From contig OY757016.1 of NCBI GenBank assembly GCA_963580285.1, positions 42,733,124-42,797,123 on the forward strand: a stretch of DNA of 64,000 bases, in the 5' to 3' direction. Below are positions 23,320 to 34,755 of the stretch, piece by piece. Below the pieces are notes generated by a model. It saw only the letters and a list, made by a program, of their open reading frames with translations, did not search any database and was not told where the DNA came from. This DNA is from Lucinisca nassula (lineage: Eukaryota; Mollusca; Bivalvia; Lucinida; Lucinidae). Made by a program: the position numbers and the translations under genes. Each line of letters opens with the position of its first letter. Within the stretch, counting starts at the first letter, position 1.

Positions 23320-24290
23320 ATAAATAAAATAGAAGTGAAGGCAATGATCAGGAATCGATAAATCATCCCACAGCTCCCATCAGAGACACCAAGGAAAAAA
23401 AACACAAACATGAAACGAGTAGACCCTAATGGAAACCTCAATAGCGGAAAGCCAAAAGGTCATTTCTTTCCAAAAAAATGGCCAATCGGCTATCCAAAGC
23501 AAAATAATATAAGCGATACACAAACTCAAAGACAAGCTATAACAAAAATAAAGTACGATAGAAGAACCGCCATGGAACGGTCAGTGAAACGAATTCCATC
23601 GGGTGGCTTAAATCGATTTTACGTGGCCACAATACTCGTCCTTACTTCCGTCGCGATTTAGACAATTAATCTGTCCAGTCCGCATGATGGCCTCCTAACT
23701 CATCAGTGCAATAACTCCGTGAACACAAAAATCAATCAACCACAGAGATGAAACAACATGGAGGACTCGACAGTTTGTTTGTTTGTTTGATTTGAGGTTT
23801 AACGTCCCCGTCAACACTGTAAAGGTCATTTTGGAGACGTTGCTTCCAATTTTGTGGGACTTTTACCCGACATTGAGATGAAATGACATCTCAAGCCCTG
23901 TCGCCCAATGAAACCAATAGGGTTTATTAGTGATGCCTCGCAACACGGTTCCTGGCCAGGCTTAGATCCTCTAAGCGGTTTACCAGTACTAGTGTGCGGG
24001 CCGGATTCAGCTCTGTGTGGAAGCATCGTGCAGCCCATATATTTCTTCAAGCCCCTATGGGCGGGCGCTGGAAAAGAGGAGGACTCGACAGCAAGAAATG
24101 CTTGAGCAAAAGAAAACCAACAGTTAGGCTCCGATGGGCCCAACCAGAGACACAGCATCAGGCACCAACCAACATTACATAAAATTAGATTCTTTCTAAT
24201 TCTCAGTAAGCCTTTAAGCTGGAACCGTCATAGAATCTGAGGCATGACCGACCGGCATGCAATTAAAGAGGGAAGCAAAGTTGTCAACCA
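23320..24290 (-). mobile_element. LINE-X reverse copy carrying a CAAA-SINE
   Basis: Reverse LINE-X from the 3' end ('agaagtgaaggcaatgatca') to an ORF remnant ending near 'gtcatagaatctgaggca' (24228). It is interrupted at 23774-24077 by a CAAA-SINE. Confidence 0.72.
23774..24077 (-). mobile_element. CAAA-SINE with 14-bp target-site duplication
   Basis: Flanked by GGAGGACTCGACAG at 23760-23773 and 24078-24091. The tail (ttg...tttg) lies on the left, so the element is on the - strand. Clear evidence of retroposition into LINE-X. Confidence 0.85.
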
Positions 24291-24299
24291 TGATTGGGT

Positions 24300-27070
24300 T
24301 GACTACCTAGCATAAAGTCTAGGATAACAAAGAATATTCGAGTTGAAAAATAACATGCTGCACGTCCGGATCGCCGATTTCGGTAAAACATTATCCATAA
24401 CATAAACAAATTTAGGCCATTTAAAATAGCTGGCATATGGTGTGCTAACTTTGGGACAATTCCTTTCGTATGAATTGTGTTCATTTCGCAAAAGGAATGA
24501 GCCCTTCTCGGCTTTATATTTTTGTCAACGAAACCATTCCAAAAACTGTAAAGAACAATCTGAAAACATAACTTCCATCTATGTGTAACTATCACAAAAA
24601 CGAAGTATTAACTAATTCAGCTCAATAGAAAAACTATTTCGTAGTAAAAACATCCTGTCACGAAATGAAAGTTTCTTTCGAAGTTTAGATCAACAGGGGA
24701 CTGTTTTTTTACTCTACAATATGCCCTCGGTATAGTCGCTTCCGGTAACATCGCGGATTCCGAAATATCGCGTTATGGGTATTTTCCACTGACGTAATTA
24801 GATCCCGTTCAAGTGGAAAAATCCACAACCCAGAAGTCACGTGATTCTATAAGTACGAAAATGGGATAATGAATCGTTTCCTGATAAGCTTTATTAATAT
24901 TTTAACTTTTCTTATATGAAACTCGCATTTTAGAATGTCTGCATACCGTTCATGTTCCTTTTCATTCCCTAGCAGCTGAGAAAATTATCCGATGCTGATC
25001 CCGACTTTGACAGGTGATTGTCTGCTTAGCCCTTTAAAAATGGCCGCTTGTTTCGATCACGTGGTGACGCCAGGGTGCGCGCGTACCCCACCATCAAACT
25101 TTGCAAACAAAATAGGGCTCCAAAGGGGAAAATTACAAATTGGCAATTATTTAACTTTATGTGAGGTTACTTTCTGCCTGTTTGTTACAGTTTCTGGTAC
25201 TTTTGTGAAAATGAAAACTGCATGTGATTATATTTTTTTATTTTGGATCCTGTAATGAAAAGATTGGTTGACTGTATGTACTTAATTAATTTTTTAAGCC
25301 TGTTGATGCTAAGCCCCACCACCATGAAGACTATATTAAAAAAGACCCCATTAACAGCCTGTTAGGACATACCATGCCCATAAAGTCACCTAAAGTTGTT
25401 TCACTTTCAGTTAAAGTGAATTTTAAACCCATGTCCAGTACATCTAGATTAAATACTAACAATGGCTAACTTCATTTGACCTATGAGGACAATTATGACC
25501 GATTTTTCAGTTGTGTTGTAAATGTGGGCTGTGGGAGACAAAGGCTTTTCGCGGTGTTCTAGTATCCTTATTGCTTAAAGGGCCAAATGTGATTTTTGCT
25601 TTCTTTGTACACACCTCATGTATTGTTCTGAAGTCAGGGTTGTGAGTCTTAGTTGGATTTTCAGGTGCCCAAAAGGCTTCTCTAAACCATAACTGTCAAA
25701 GCACTGAAACAAATGTCATGTAAATATGTTAAGTTTCTGTTTATATGTTCATGGTTTCTATTAAAGCTGATCTACCTTGGTCAAACTTAAACAGTCACAA
25801 GCCAATATTAAATGTTCAAACACTGACAGCTATAGGTGTAAAATAAACAAATTATTTTCCCCTTATGGAGCCTCAACTTTTTTACCGCGATGTTAGGATA
25901 CTGTCCCTTGACAGACATTTCCCAATATGGCTACCGGTTGAACCAGAACTTACGCTAAGTATTGAATTTCAAAGGACTTCAGGATACATAAGATTGAGCA
26001 AGAATAAATGAAATTCACAACTATCAACAATTGTTTAAAGGCGATTGTTGCAAATTTATTTATTTTTATTTTTTCCGTAAGAACCGCGATGTTCCCAAAC
26101 ACCGGGCTATTTAAAGTAATCAAACAAAGCGAAATTCGGAATTAAATTGTCACAAATCTCCGTCTAATGCATGCACAAATATATCGATTTTCGAATTGTT
26201 CTGACATTAGAAACGACCCCTTACTGCGAGTTGAAACCAGCCATAAATATAACCATGGTTTTGGTTTAAACATATTTATTACAAAATTCATCAAATAACA
26301 TGGTTACAAATTTGAGATACAAGCAATATAGGATTAGAACGATAGCGTAAATTACTTATAGAGTTCTTCTTTTCCTCAAAAACCATGGTTTTGCCTTCTC
26401 AACGGTGACATGTCATCAGTTGTTTCCAAAGTAACAATTTTGGGATGCAAGTAGCCCTCAGTTAATTCAGTCGTTTCAGAGTTGCGTAATAAAAAATCCA
26501 AGTCTCCGTACTCCTTCGGATTTTGTTTGTAGAACAACTGCTGTAAAAAGCGGATGTTTCACTTAAGAGTTACATAAAACTATTTTCTAACTGAATGTGC
26601 AAGCAAAAAAGGTCAGTGGTCTTTAGTAAAAGAACAAAAAAGACTACTTTCCACGATACAGATTAAGATTTCAATATTTCTGTTCGTTTAGCAATTTCTA
26701 GTGAGTTGTTATCAACTTCGCAGAAGCAGTCAAGAGCAAGAAACCTTTACGACACCGATTCATTTTGTTTTAAAGGGCACACCATGTCAAAGCGAGTAAA
26801 AAAATTTTTACTTATCCAATGTGTACCGAGCCTGCGATAAATACTGGTTTCGCTAGTACTTCTGGGTTACATGTTCCGGAGTCGATGATAAAAAGTATTT
26901 CAGTAGCAAATCAGGTCTTTGTTGACCAAAGCATCGTTAGCTTATCAAACTTGTAAGTGGTGAAATTCTTAATTATTCATTGAATATTCTATTATTTTTG
27001 GTTGAAAGAGTAGCATATTTGCCATCGTAATAGATCAAAGTTTAAACGATACGATGATTAAAGACAACAT
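24300..27070. other. Repeat-poor stretch, no supported gene
   Basis: The longest part of the window without clear repeats. A 87-codon frame at 24992-25255 and a CpG-richer patch at 24740-25090 were examined, but no family or splice structure could be recognised. Confidence 0.4.
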
Positions 27071-27072
27071 TT

Positions 27073-27365
27073 GTTTGTTTGAATTGAGGTTTTAAGTCAG
27101 ATCAAAACTGTTTAGATCATTTTGGAGATGTTGCTTCCAAGTTTACGGGACTTTTACACGACATTAAGTTGTAATAACTCAAGCTCTACCGCCAAAACAA
27201 ACCAGAGGGTTTAAACGCAGAGACGGCCCGACTCCCATAACTTTGCCGGGGCAGGATCAGACCTTCTAACCGGTTTACAGTATATTTGTGCGGTCGGTTT
27301 CAGCTCTGCGTGGAAGAACCGTGCAGCCTAATCTATTTCTGTAGCCCCGATGGTCGGGGACCCTA
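27073..27365 (-). mobile_element. CAAA-SINE, old copy
   Basis: Runs from 'tttgtttgtttgaattgagg' to 'gccccgatggtcgggga' with many substitutions. Confidence 0.65.
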
Positions 27366-28297
27366 CCGACATCATATTTTTTGAACAAATGACCCCGGAA
27401 CATCATCCAAAGTATTTTAGGTGGAAGAATTACAGAATTTTGTTAGTAACTAAAGCAAACCAGAAGACCAATGGTCCTGAAGCGCTCACCTGATTGCTGA
27501 GTAGCTAAATTTACCTCTTTGGTTAGAGCTAGGGACTAACTTCCCACATCACAGGTCCTGGTGTATGAATGTCATTTGACGTGTCACCAGTAACAATTCT
27601 GAGTAATAATGGAGCCCTTTGGTTTCTGAGAAGAAGATTTGGTAGTGGGTTTTTTCAGCGCTCGCGTTAGCTAACTGCATTCACCAATTTTCAGATCACA
27701 GGCTGCAATACTTTCCGAAAAATACAGGTTTTTACTATTTCCCCTATATAAGTCTATGTGACAAAATTTGACCTCGGCATAAAACAGGTCAGGTCATCAG
27801 AGGGCCATCATTTGAACAAACAATGATGGGACTGAGTCTCCAATCCTACATACCAATTTTCATGACAATTGGCCTACTGGTTCCGGAGAATAAGATTTTG
27901 AAGGGATTTTACCTTATATGCAGATAGCGGCCATATTGGTCATGTGACCTGTCTCAATTTAATTATTTTACATGTCCTTGTTCCTTAAAGCTTTTATATG
28001 AAATTTGGTTACAAATGACCTAGTAGTATCTGTGGAAAACAAGTTTTAATTTCTATATCTGAATGACTTTGTACTTGATTCCTCCTGTAGTTTCATCCAC
28101 TTATTTAGCGCACTGCATCTGCCAATTTTCAGATCACAGGCGGCAGTAGTTTCCCAAAAATACTCTGTTTTGACCTTTTCCCATACAAATGTCTATGCCA
28201 ATCTGCCTATTGGTTCCGGAGAACATTTTGAAGCGTTATCACCTTATATGGGCATGGCGGCCAATCTCGTCAGGTGACCAAACGCAAATTAATAAGT

Positions 28298-28535
28298 GGG
28301 CCCCGTCAAGCGATTTTGGTACTTATCGCCTATGCGAGCAGCGAAGGTTCAGGCGAGCCTGCGCATCCGCGCAGTCTCGCCAGAACCTTCACTGCTCGCT
28401 CATACAAGCAGTGAATCAAGAGGAACCTTCAGACAGAAAGCCATATCCCTGGCCCCTCTGAATGGCTGGGCATGCGCAGTTAAAATTTGTCATGACGGAA
28501 TGCTCGAAGACCCAAATTCGCTTGGCGGGGCTCAA
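28298..28535 (+). mobile_element. MITE G, complete copy
   Basis: Ends GGGCCCCGTCAAGCGATTTT and AATTCGCTTGGCGGGGCTCA are imperfect inverted repeats. 238 bp, non-coding. Confidence 0.7.
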
Positions 28536-28555
28536 GTATTTATTTCCTTGATCCT

Positions 28556-28835
28556 CATTACGATAACACACCCATGTGACATAGCGCATTTTTTCACATC
28601 TTCAAAATGTCTATTTTTATGCTGAAAATCCGTGATATTCTTCTTATTTATATTGCATACATAGGTTGCGGGTGCTCGTTAAAACCGCCTCATTGAGGCG
28701 GTTCTAACGAGTACCCACAACCTATGTCTAGGTGCAGCAATAAGAAAAATAATGTATACCCCCATGAACCCCAGTTTTCTCTATATAAACTAGGGTTTAG
28801 AGGGGTGTTCATTTCACGGACGTGATCACGTGATG
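28556..28835 (+). mobile_element. MITE B, complete copy
   Basis: Left CATTACGATAACACACCCAT, core 28662-28728, right 'ggacgtgatcacgtgatg'. Confidence 0.8.
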
Positions 28836-29349
28836 TTAAAGGTATGATATGAAATTTGGTTATAGATACCTCAGTTGATTCTGTGGAAAACACGTTTAAA
28901 TTTTCATATCTGAATGACTTGGGTCAGGTCAGGAATGACCTTGACATTGAATACTCTTGTAGTTTAATTCACTTATATAGCTAACCGCATCTAACATATT
29001 TCAGATCACAGGCTCCGAGGCTCATCATTTGAACACACTATAATTGGCTCGAGTCCCCAATGCTACATACCAAGTTTCATGCAAATCGACCCATTGGTTC
29101 CGGAGAATAAGTTTTAAGGGTTTTTACCCTATTTAGGCATGACTGCCATTTAGATCATGCTCCCTGGACCCTGCGAACAAACTTTCGTTCTCCCATCCCA
29201 TGGATGCTGAACATTAAGTTGACTTCAATCGGCCAAGCGAAAGACAGACGACAGACAACGGGCCCTTCCCACACGATAAAATCACCTATGAGCCTTCGGC
29301 TCAGGTGAGCTTACAATGCCGTGCTCTTTTAGAGTTGTTTCAAAATTGG

Positions 29350-29459
29350 CTATGATGAACCGAAAGTCAAGCCAGAGCCTGTGAAGTGTTTTTCAACCAT
29401 TTCATCAATGCGTCTATCCATTTCTTCAGTGATATGACCACGCCATGAACCACCGGACC
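29350..29459 (-). CDS. Sulfotransferase terminal coding exon
   Basis: Last coding exon on the - strand: acceptor 'cttgattgtag', 2 bases completing Gly, then SGGSWRGHITEEMDRRIDEM, VEKHFTGSGLTFGSS and a TAG stop at 29350-29352 (110 bp). GxxGxW...E...DE...TGxGLxF is the usual end of cytosolic sulfotransferases. With the previous exon the loop reads FINTGSGGSW where the family normally has (R)KGxxGxW, so the Arg-Lys pair that binds the PAPS 3'-phosphate appears replaced by Asn-Thr. The stop and length are normal, so the gene is not truncated at this end. Confidence 0.9.
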
Positions 29460-29709
29460 CTACAATCAAGAAAAAATATTAAGCTGAGCCCCCAAATTGT
29501 TTGCTCAATGAAGAATTAACCTCATCGCTTTGAAAAATCCATTACCGATCCATCTAGACAATCAACATGCAGCAAACGATTACCTTAGTCGAATAAAATT
29601 ATATCCCGGGCCTCTCCAGACATTCGGATGAGTCTGTAAACCGATGTCCCGTCTCCGTATTCACCTTTTTGCATTATCTGCTGGTTCCTAGTCTGAAGTT
29701 TATCAGTGA

Positions 29710-29768
29710 TGGGGAAAACAGGTAACCAGACCCCCCAGGTCAGGGGGTCTGGTTACCTGTTTTTCCAA
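29710..29768. repeat. Near-perfect hairpin in sulfotransferase intron
   Basis: Arms 'gaaaacaggtaaccagaccc' and 'gggtctggttacctgttttt' with a loop of about 10 bp, 250 bp from the terminal exon. It may be part of a foldback element. Confidence 0.8.
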
Positions 29769-29939
29769 TATTGATAATGTGCAAGCTGGAAGCCAGCAAA
29801 TAATGCAAAAATGGGGAATGACCTTAGCTGCAAGTGGGACGTTTAACACACAAATAGCGAATAAAATTAAAACAGCTCTATCAAGTAATAATTAGAGAAA
29901 ATGAGGTAACAAGCGATAGAAACACCGAGGGTGAGTAGC

Positions 29940-29972
29940 CCCCCCCCCCCCCCCCCCCACACACACACACAA
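29940..29972. repeat. Poly-C / (CA)n run
   Basis: About 20 C followed by (ca)n. Confidence 0.9.
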
Positions 29973-30088
29973 AGGTAGCCCTATTCATCAAAAGGGACAA
30001 CCGTGGTCCTACTAAAATAGGTCAGATGACAGTCTAGTCAGGTGTTCTCGATGTAAATGATTGTCTCACCTCTTCCTAACACTCGGCA

Positions 30089-30307
30089 TCCCGCCCATAG
30101 GGGCTTGAAGAAATATATGGGCTGCATGATGCTTCCACGCAGACCGTCCATGCTAATAAGCCCTATTGGTTTCATTGGGCGACAGGGCTTTTGATGTCAT
30201 TTCATCTCAATGTCGGGTAAAAGTCCCACAAAATTGGAAGCAACGTCTCCAAAATGACCTTTACAGTGTTGACGGGGACGTTAAACCTCAAATCAAACAA
30301 ACAAACT
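30089..30307 (+). mobile_element. CAAA-SINE, internally deleted
   Basis: Lacks about 80 bp between 'cttccacgcaga' and 'ccgtccatgct'. The tail is intact. Confidence 0.7.
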
Positions 30308-30476
30308 TCCTAACACTCTATGTATGGCGACTTATAGCACCAACAACATCAAAGAAAATGCAGTTCATGTTATGGACAATAGCAAAAAAATTACCCATCA
30401 AAGATAACAGAACTGTTTTCAGTTTAATTCTGTATTACTGGCAAAATACTAGACAGATCGTTATCAAATAAATTCT

Positions 30477-30778
30477 GTTTGTTTGTTTGATTTGAAGTTT
30501 AACGTCCCCGTCAACACCGTAAAGGTCATTTTGGAGACGTCGCTTCAAATTTTGTGGGACTTTTATCCGACATTGAGATGAAATGACATCTCAAGCCCTG
30601 CCGTCCAATGAAACCAGTAGTGTTTATAAGCATGGACGGGACGACTCGCACTGAATTACCTGAGCAGGCTTAGATCCTCTAAGCGGTTTACCACCACTCG
30701 TGTGTGGGTCGGTTTCAGCTCTGCGTGGAAGCATCATGCAGCCCATATATTTCTTCAAGCCCCGATGGGCGGGGGCTT
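30477..30778 (-). mobile_element. CAAA-SINE, full copy
   Basis: Runs from 'gtttgtttgatttgaagttt' to 'agccccgatgggcggggg'. Confidence 0.78.
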
Positions 30779-30945
30779 TTTAAATACTAAACAGAACTGT
30801 TTTAAGTTATATTATGTACTACTTGCGAATTACTAAACGACAATAACAGCATAGCAATGTCGACATAAGACCCGAAGCATTACATAAACTAGAATCAGCA
30901 ATTAAAATATCTGCGAAATAGAAGTGAAGGACATGATCAATAATC

Positions 30946-33046
30946 CATCACGTGAACTAGTCCGTGGAATGAAGACCCCCACTTTATATTGAGAAAACAG
31001 GGGTTTACAGGGGTATACATTATTTTTTAGCTAACTGTCACGTAGTGACGAGGTTAGCTTTTGGGATCACTTTTTGTCCGTCGTCCGTGCGTCCGTCCGT
31101 CCGTGCGTAAATAATTTCTTCGAACGAGATCTCCTCCTAACCCACGAATCGGATTTTGACCAAACTTCATAGGAATGATCCTTAGGTGATCCCCTTTCAA
31201 AGTTGTTCAAATGGTTCCGGTCCGTTGCACATCTAGGTCACAGGCGCCAAAAATATATTTTTTTCACCGAAAACTTAAAAAATCTTCTTACCTGAAACCA
31301 CAAGGCCCAGGTGTTTGATATTTGGTATGGAGCTTCATCTAGTGGACCCCTACCAAGAATGTAATTATAGTGCTGGGGCCAAAAATGCCCCCGCCCCAGG
31401 GCCCTTTGGTTTTACATGGGCTTATATAGGGAAATCTTGAAAAAATCTTCTTCTCTGAAACCACAAGGCCCAGGTCTTTGATATTTGGTATGAAGCTTCA
31501 TCTAGTGGACCCCTACCAAGATTGTTCAAATTATAGTGCTGGGGCCAAAAATGCCCCCTCCCCGGGGCCCTTTGGTTTTACATGGGCTTATATAGGGAAA
31601 ATCTTTAAAAATCTTCTTCTATGAAACCGCAAGGCCCAGGTCTTTGCTATTTGGAATGAAGCCTCATCTATAGGACCCCTACCAAGATTGTTCAAATAAT
31701 AGTGCTGGGGCCAAAAATGCCCCCGCCCTGGGACCCTTTGGTTTTACAAAGGCTTATATATGGAAAATCTTTAAAAATCTTCTTCTCTGAAACCGCAAGG
31801 CCTAGGGTCTTTGATATTTGGTATGAAGCTTCATCTTGTGGACCCCTACCAAAATTGTTCAAATTATAGCCCTGGGGCCAAAAATGCCTCCGCTCCGGGG
31901 CCCTTTGGTTTTACATGGAGTTTTATAGGTAAAATCTTGAAAAATCTTCTTCTCTGAAACCACAAGGCCTAGGTCTTTTATATTTGGTATGAAGCTTCAT
32001 CTAGTGGACCTCTACAAAGATTGTTAAAATTATAGCTCTGAGACCAAAAATGGCCCCGCCTCGGGGCCCTTTGGTTTTACATAGACTTATATAGGGAAAA
32101 TCTTAAAAAAATTTTCTTCTGTGAAACTACAAAGCCTATGTCTTTGATATTTGGTGTGAAATTTCATCTAGTGGACCTCTATCAAGATTGTTCAAATTAT
32201 AGCCCTGAGGCCAAAAATGCCCCCGCCCCGAGACCCTATGGTTTTACATAGACTTAAAAAGGGAAATATTTAAAAATCTTCTTCTCTGAAACTGCAAGGC
32301 CAATCGATGCCTTCAATATTTTGGTATTGAGCTTCATCTAGTGGACCTCTACTAATATTGTTCAAATAATAGCCCTCGGGCCACATATGCCCCCGCCCCG
32401 GGGCCCTTTGGGTTTACATAGACTTATATAGAGATAATCTTTGAAAAATTTCTTCTCTGAAACAGCAAGGCCCAGGTCTTGGATATTTGGTGTGAAGCTG
32501 TATCTAGTGGACCTCTATCAAGATGGTTTAAATTATAGCCCTGAGGCCAAAAATACCCCCGCCCCGGGGCCATTTGAATTTACATAGGCTTATGTAGGGA
32601 ATATCTTTAAAAAATCTTCTTCTGTGAAACCGTAAGGCACAGGTCTTTGATATTTGGTGTAAAGCTTCATCTATTGGAGCTTTGCCAAGATTGTTCAAAT
32701 TATAGCCGTTGTTGATATTTGGTATGAACCTTCACCTTTTTAGACCTCCCTCAACATTATGCACATTATAGCACTGGTGTCAATAATGGCCCTACCCGGG
32801 GCCCGCATATTACTCTATGGATCAGGAGAGCGATCCAGGGCCATCATGGCCCTCTTGTCTTATTTTTTAATCGAAGACATAGGTTGTGGGTACTCGTTAG
32901 AACCGCCTCATGAGGCGGTTCTAACGAGGACCCACAACCTATGTTTGCAGTATTTATAAGAAAAATATCAGCGATTTTCTTCAGAAAAGTAGCCATTTTG
33001 GAGATGAGAAATATGCACTATGTCTCACAGGTGTGTCATCGTAATG
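30946..33046 (-). mobile_element. MITE B split by a pearl-like element
   Basis: The left part starts 'catcacgtgaactagtccgt' and stops in 'gtatacattatttttt'. The right part resumes 'cttattttttaatcgaagac' with the core (32880-32942) and ends 'gtgtgtcatcgtaatg'. The pearl-like element lies between. Immediately left, 30916-30943 is a 28-bp stub of LINE-X 3' end. Confidence 0.72.
31028..32861 (-). mobile_element. Pearl-like element, second copy
   Basis: Reverse of 19258-21243: terminal hairpin 31029-31059, (cgtc)n run, about ten units of about 166 bp with 'gaagcttcatctagtgga', ending 'tggccctcttgt'. Units further from the hairpin are more diverged. Confidence 0.8.
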
Positions 33047-33253
33047 TATACAATTACCTCAAACCTCCCATCCAAGCCCGCAAAGAAAAAGAACACGAAC
33101 ATAAAACTACTTCACTATAATGAAAACGTCACAAGCGGGAAGCCAAAAGGACAGTTACTTTCCAAAATAATGCCCAAAACGACAATCCAAAATAAAAATA
33201 TATTAGCAATACATTTTGCTAACAGAACTTTTCGTCAAAAATAGAATAAAACG

Positions 33254-33281
33254 AAAAAAAAAAAAAAAAAAAAAAAAAAAG
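33254..33281. repeat. Poly-A run
   Basis: A run of A interrupted once. Similar A/T runs occur at 39541-39566, 51168-51194, 57222-57240, 59549-59570 and 62778-62805. Confidence 0.9.
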
Positions 33282-33472
33282 GCCTGACACCCCTAATATG
33301 ACAAATGGACTTGTCCAACATATAGCAATGGAAGAGTCCACCAGCATACAATGGGTTAATAATGAAAAATGTGGTTTGCAAGAGTATCTATTGCTGAACT
33401 TATTTCTTTTACGCGCATTGATCGAAGCACTCGTAGCAACGAATCTTCTTTTGGAGCAAGATTCTGGGTTGT

Positions 33473-33600
33473 CATTACGAACCCACACACCCGTGCGACA
33501 AAGTGCATTTTTTCACATCACCAAACTGGCTAATTTTCTGATGAAAATCCTTGATATGTTTCTCATTCATACTGCAAACATAGGTTGTTGGTGCAAAAGG
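33473..33600 (+). mobile_element. MITE B left half only
   Basis: Nearly identical to 33747-33860 (a direct repeat). It stops just inside the core at 'taggttgttggtgc'. Confidence 0.7.
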
Positions 33601-33746
33601 GCCTGTTAACCTTATTTCGCATTCACATTACTTCTGAACCTTGTCGCTTTCTTTTGTTACCAAATACAAGCATACATGTACCTGATGTTAAACACGAAAT
33701 CATCATCATCATCATGTTCCTCATGTATCATGTTCCATGATCTGAG

Positions 33747-34028
33747 CACTACGATAACAAACCCGTGCGACATAGTGCATTTTTTCACATTACCAAACTG
33801 GCTAATTTTCTGATGAAAATCCTTGATATGTTTCTCATTCATACTGCAAACATAAGTTTTTGGGTGCTCGTTAGAACCGCCTCATTGAGGCGGTTCTAAC
33901 GAGTACCAACAACCTATGTCTCGGAGTAGAAATAAGAAAAAATACTGTTTACCCCCGTAAACCCCAGTTTTCTCTATATAAAGTGGGGTTTAAGGGGGTC
34001 TTCATTTCACGGACTTGTTCACGTGATG
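33747..34028 (+). mobile_element. MITE B, complete copy
   Basis: Left 'actacgataacaaacccgtg', core 33857-33917, right 'cacggacttgttcacgtgat'. Confidence 0.8.
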
Positions 34029-34090
34029 GTTGTGAGAACCTCTTCGATGAAATTTATCTAATGGGCACGAAACATCTTAACATCGAGTCA

Positions 34091-34333
34091 GCTTCGATAG
34101 CGCAGTGGTTAACGCGTTCAACTCATGATCGAGAGGTTGTGCGTTCGAATCCGGCTCCCGGTATCGAGGTGAGTCATTGGGCCAGACACGTAATGACACT
34201 GCCCCACTCCACCCAGGAGTAAATGGGTAACAGTGGTGTAAAAGTCACTGCCTCTCTCTCGCGCGCGTGAAAACATCCGGAATGAGTGTTCGAGAGCGAT
34301 TAAATAAGCTTGAAGCTTCCATCGCAATCGTCG
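34091..34333 (+). mobile_element. tRNA-derived SINE, second family
   Basis: tRNA-like head 'gatagcgcagtggttaacgc' (A box) and 'gtgcgttcgaatccggc' (B box), then a body with 'ctccacccaggagtaaatgg'. It abuts a CAAA-SINE at its 3' end. Too degenerate outside the boxes to be a working tRNA gene. Confidence 0.75.
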
Positions 34334-34632
34334 GCCCCGGCCCATCGGGGCTTGAAGAAATATATGGGCTGCATGATGCTTCCACGCAGAGCTGAAACCT
34401 ACCCGCACATGAGTACTGGTAAACCGCTTAGAGGATCTAAGCCTGCCCAGGCAAAGCGGTGCGATTCGGCCCGCCCCTGCTTATAAACCCTATTGGTATC
34501 ATTGGGCGGCAGGGCTTGAGATGCCATTTCATCTCAATGTCGGGTAAAAGTCCCACAAAATTGGAAGCAACGTCTCCAAAATGACCTTTACAGTGTTGAC
34601 GGGGACGTTAAACCTCAAATCAAACAAACAAA
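34334..34632 (+). mobile_element. CAAA-SINE, full copy
   Basis: Runs from 'gcccatcggggcttgaagaa' to 'aaatcaaacaaacaaa'. Confidence 0.78.
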
Positions 34633-34755
34633 TCCATCGCAATCGAACAAAAATAAGTTAGCATGAACAAGGAAATTTAATGTAATTGTTCACCTGTAGA
34701 TACCGGTCCTAGAAGAATGAAAGCATTTTTATGCAGTTATTCTAGGCCAATACAT

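Larger units (their letters stand above)
27458..29313 (+). mobile_element. Helentron-like element with two nested MITEs
   Basis: Begins 'gaccaatggtcctgaagcgc' then 'tcacctga' and ends in the hairpin 'tgagccttcggctcaggtga'. A unit with 'caattttcagatcacaggc' recurs near 27690, 28120 and 29000. MITE G and MITE B interrupt it at 28298-28835, and the text resumes 'gatatgaaatttggttatag'. No ORF. Confidence 0.65.

Noticed and set aside
24992..25255. 87-codon + strand frame starting MLIPTLTGDC
   Set aside because: Low-information protein with no family match that I know of and no neighbouring exon.
34091..34160. tRNA gene
   Set aside because: A and B boxes are present, but the acceptor stem does not pair and a SINE body follows.
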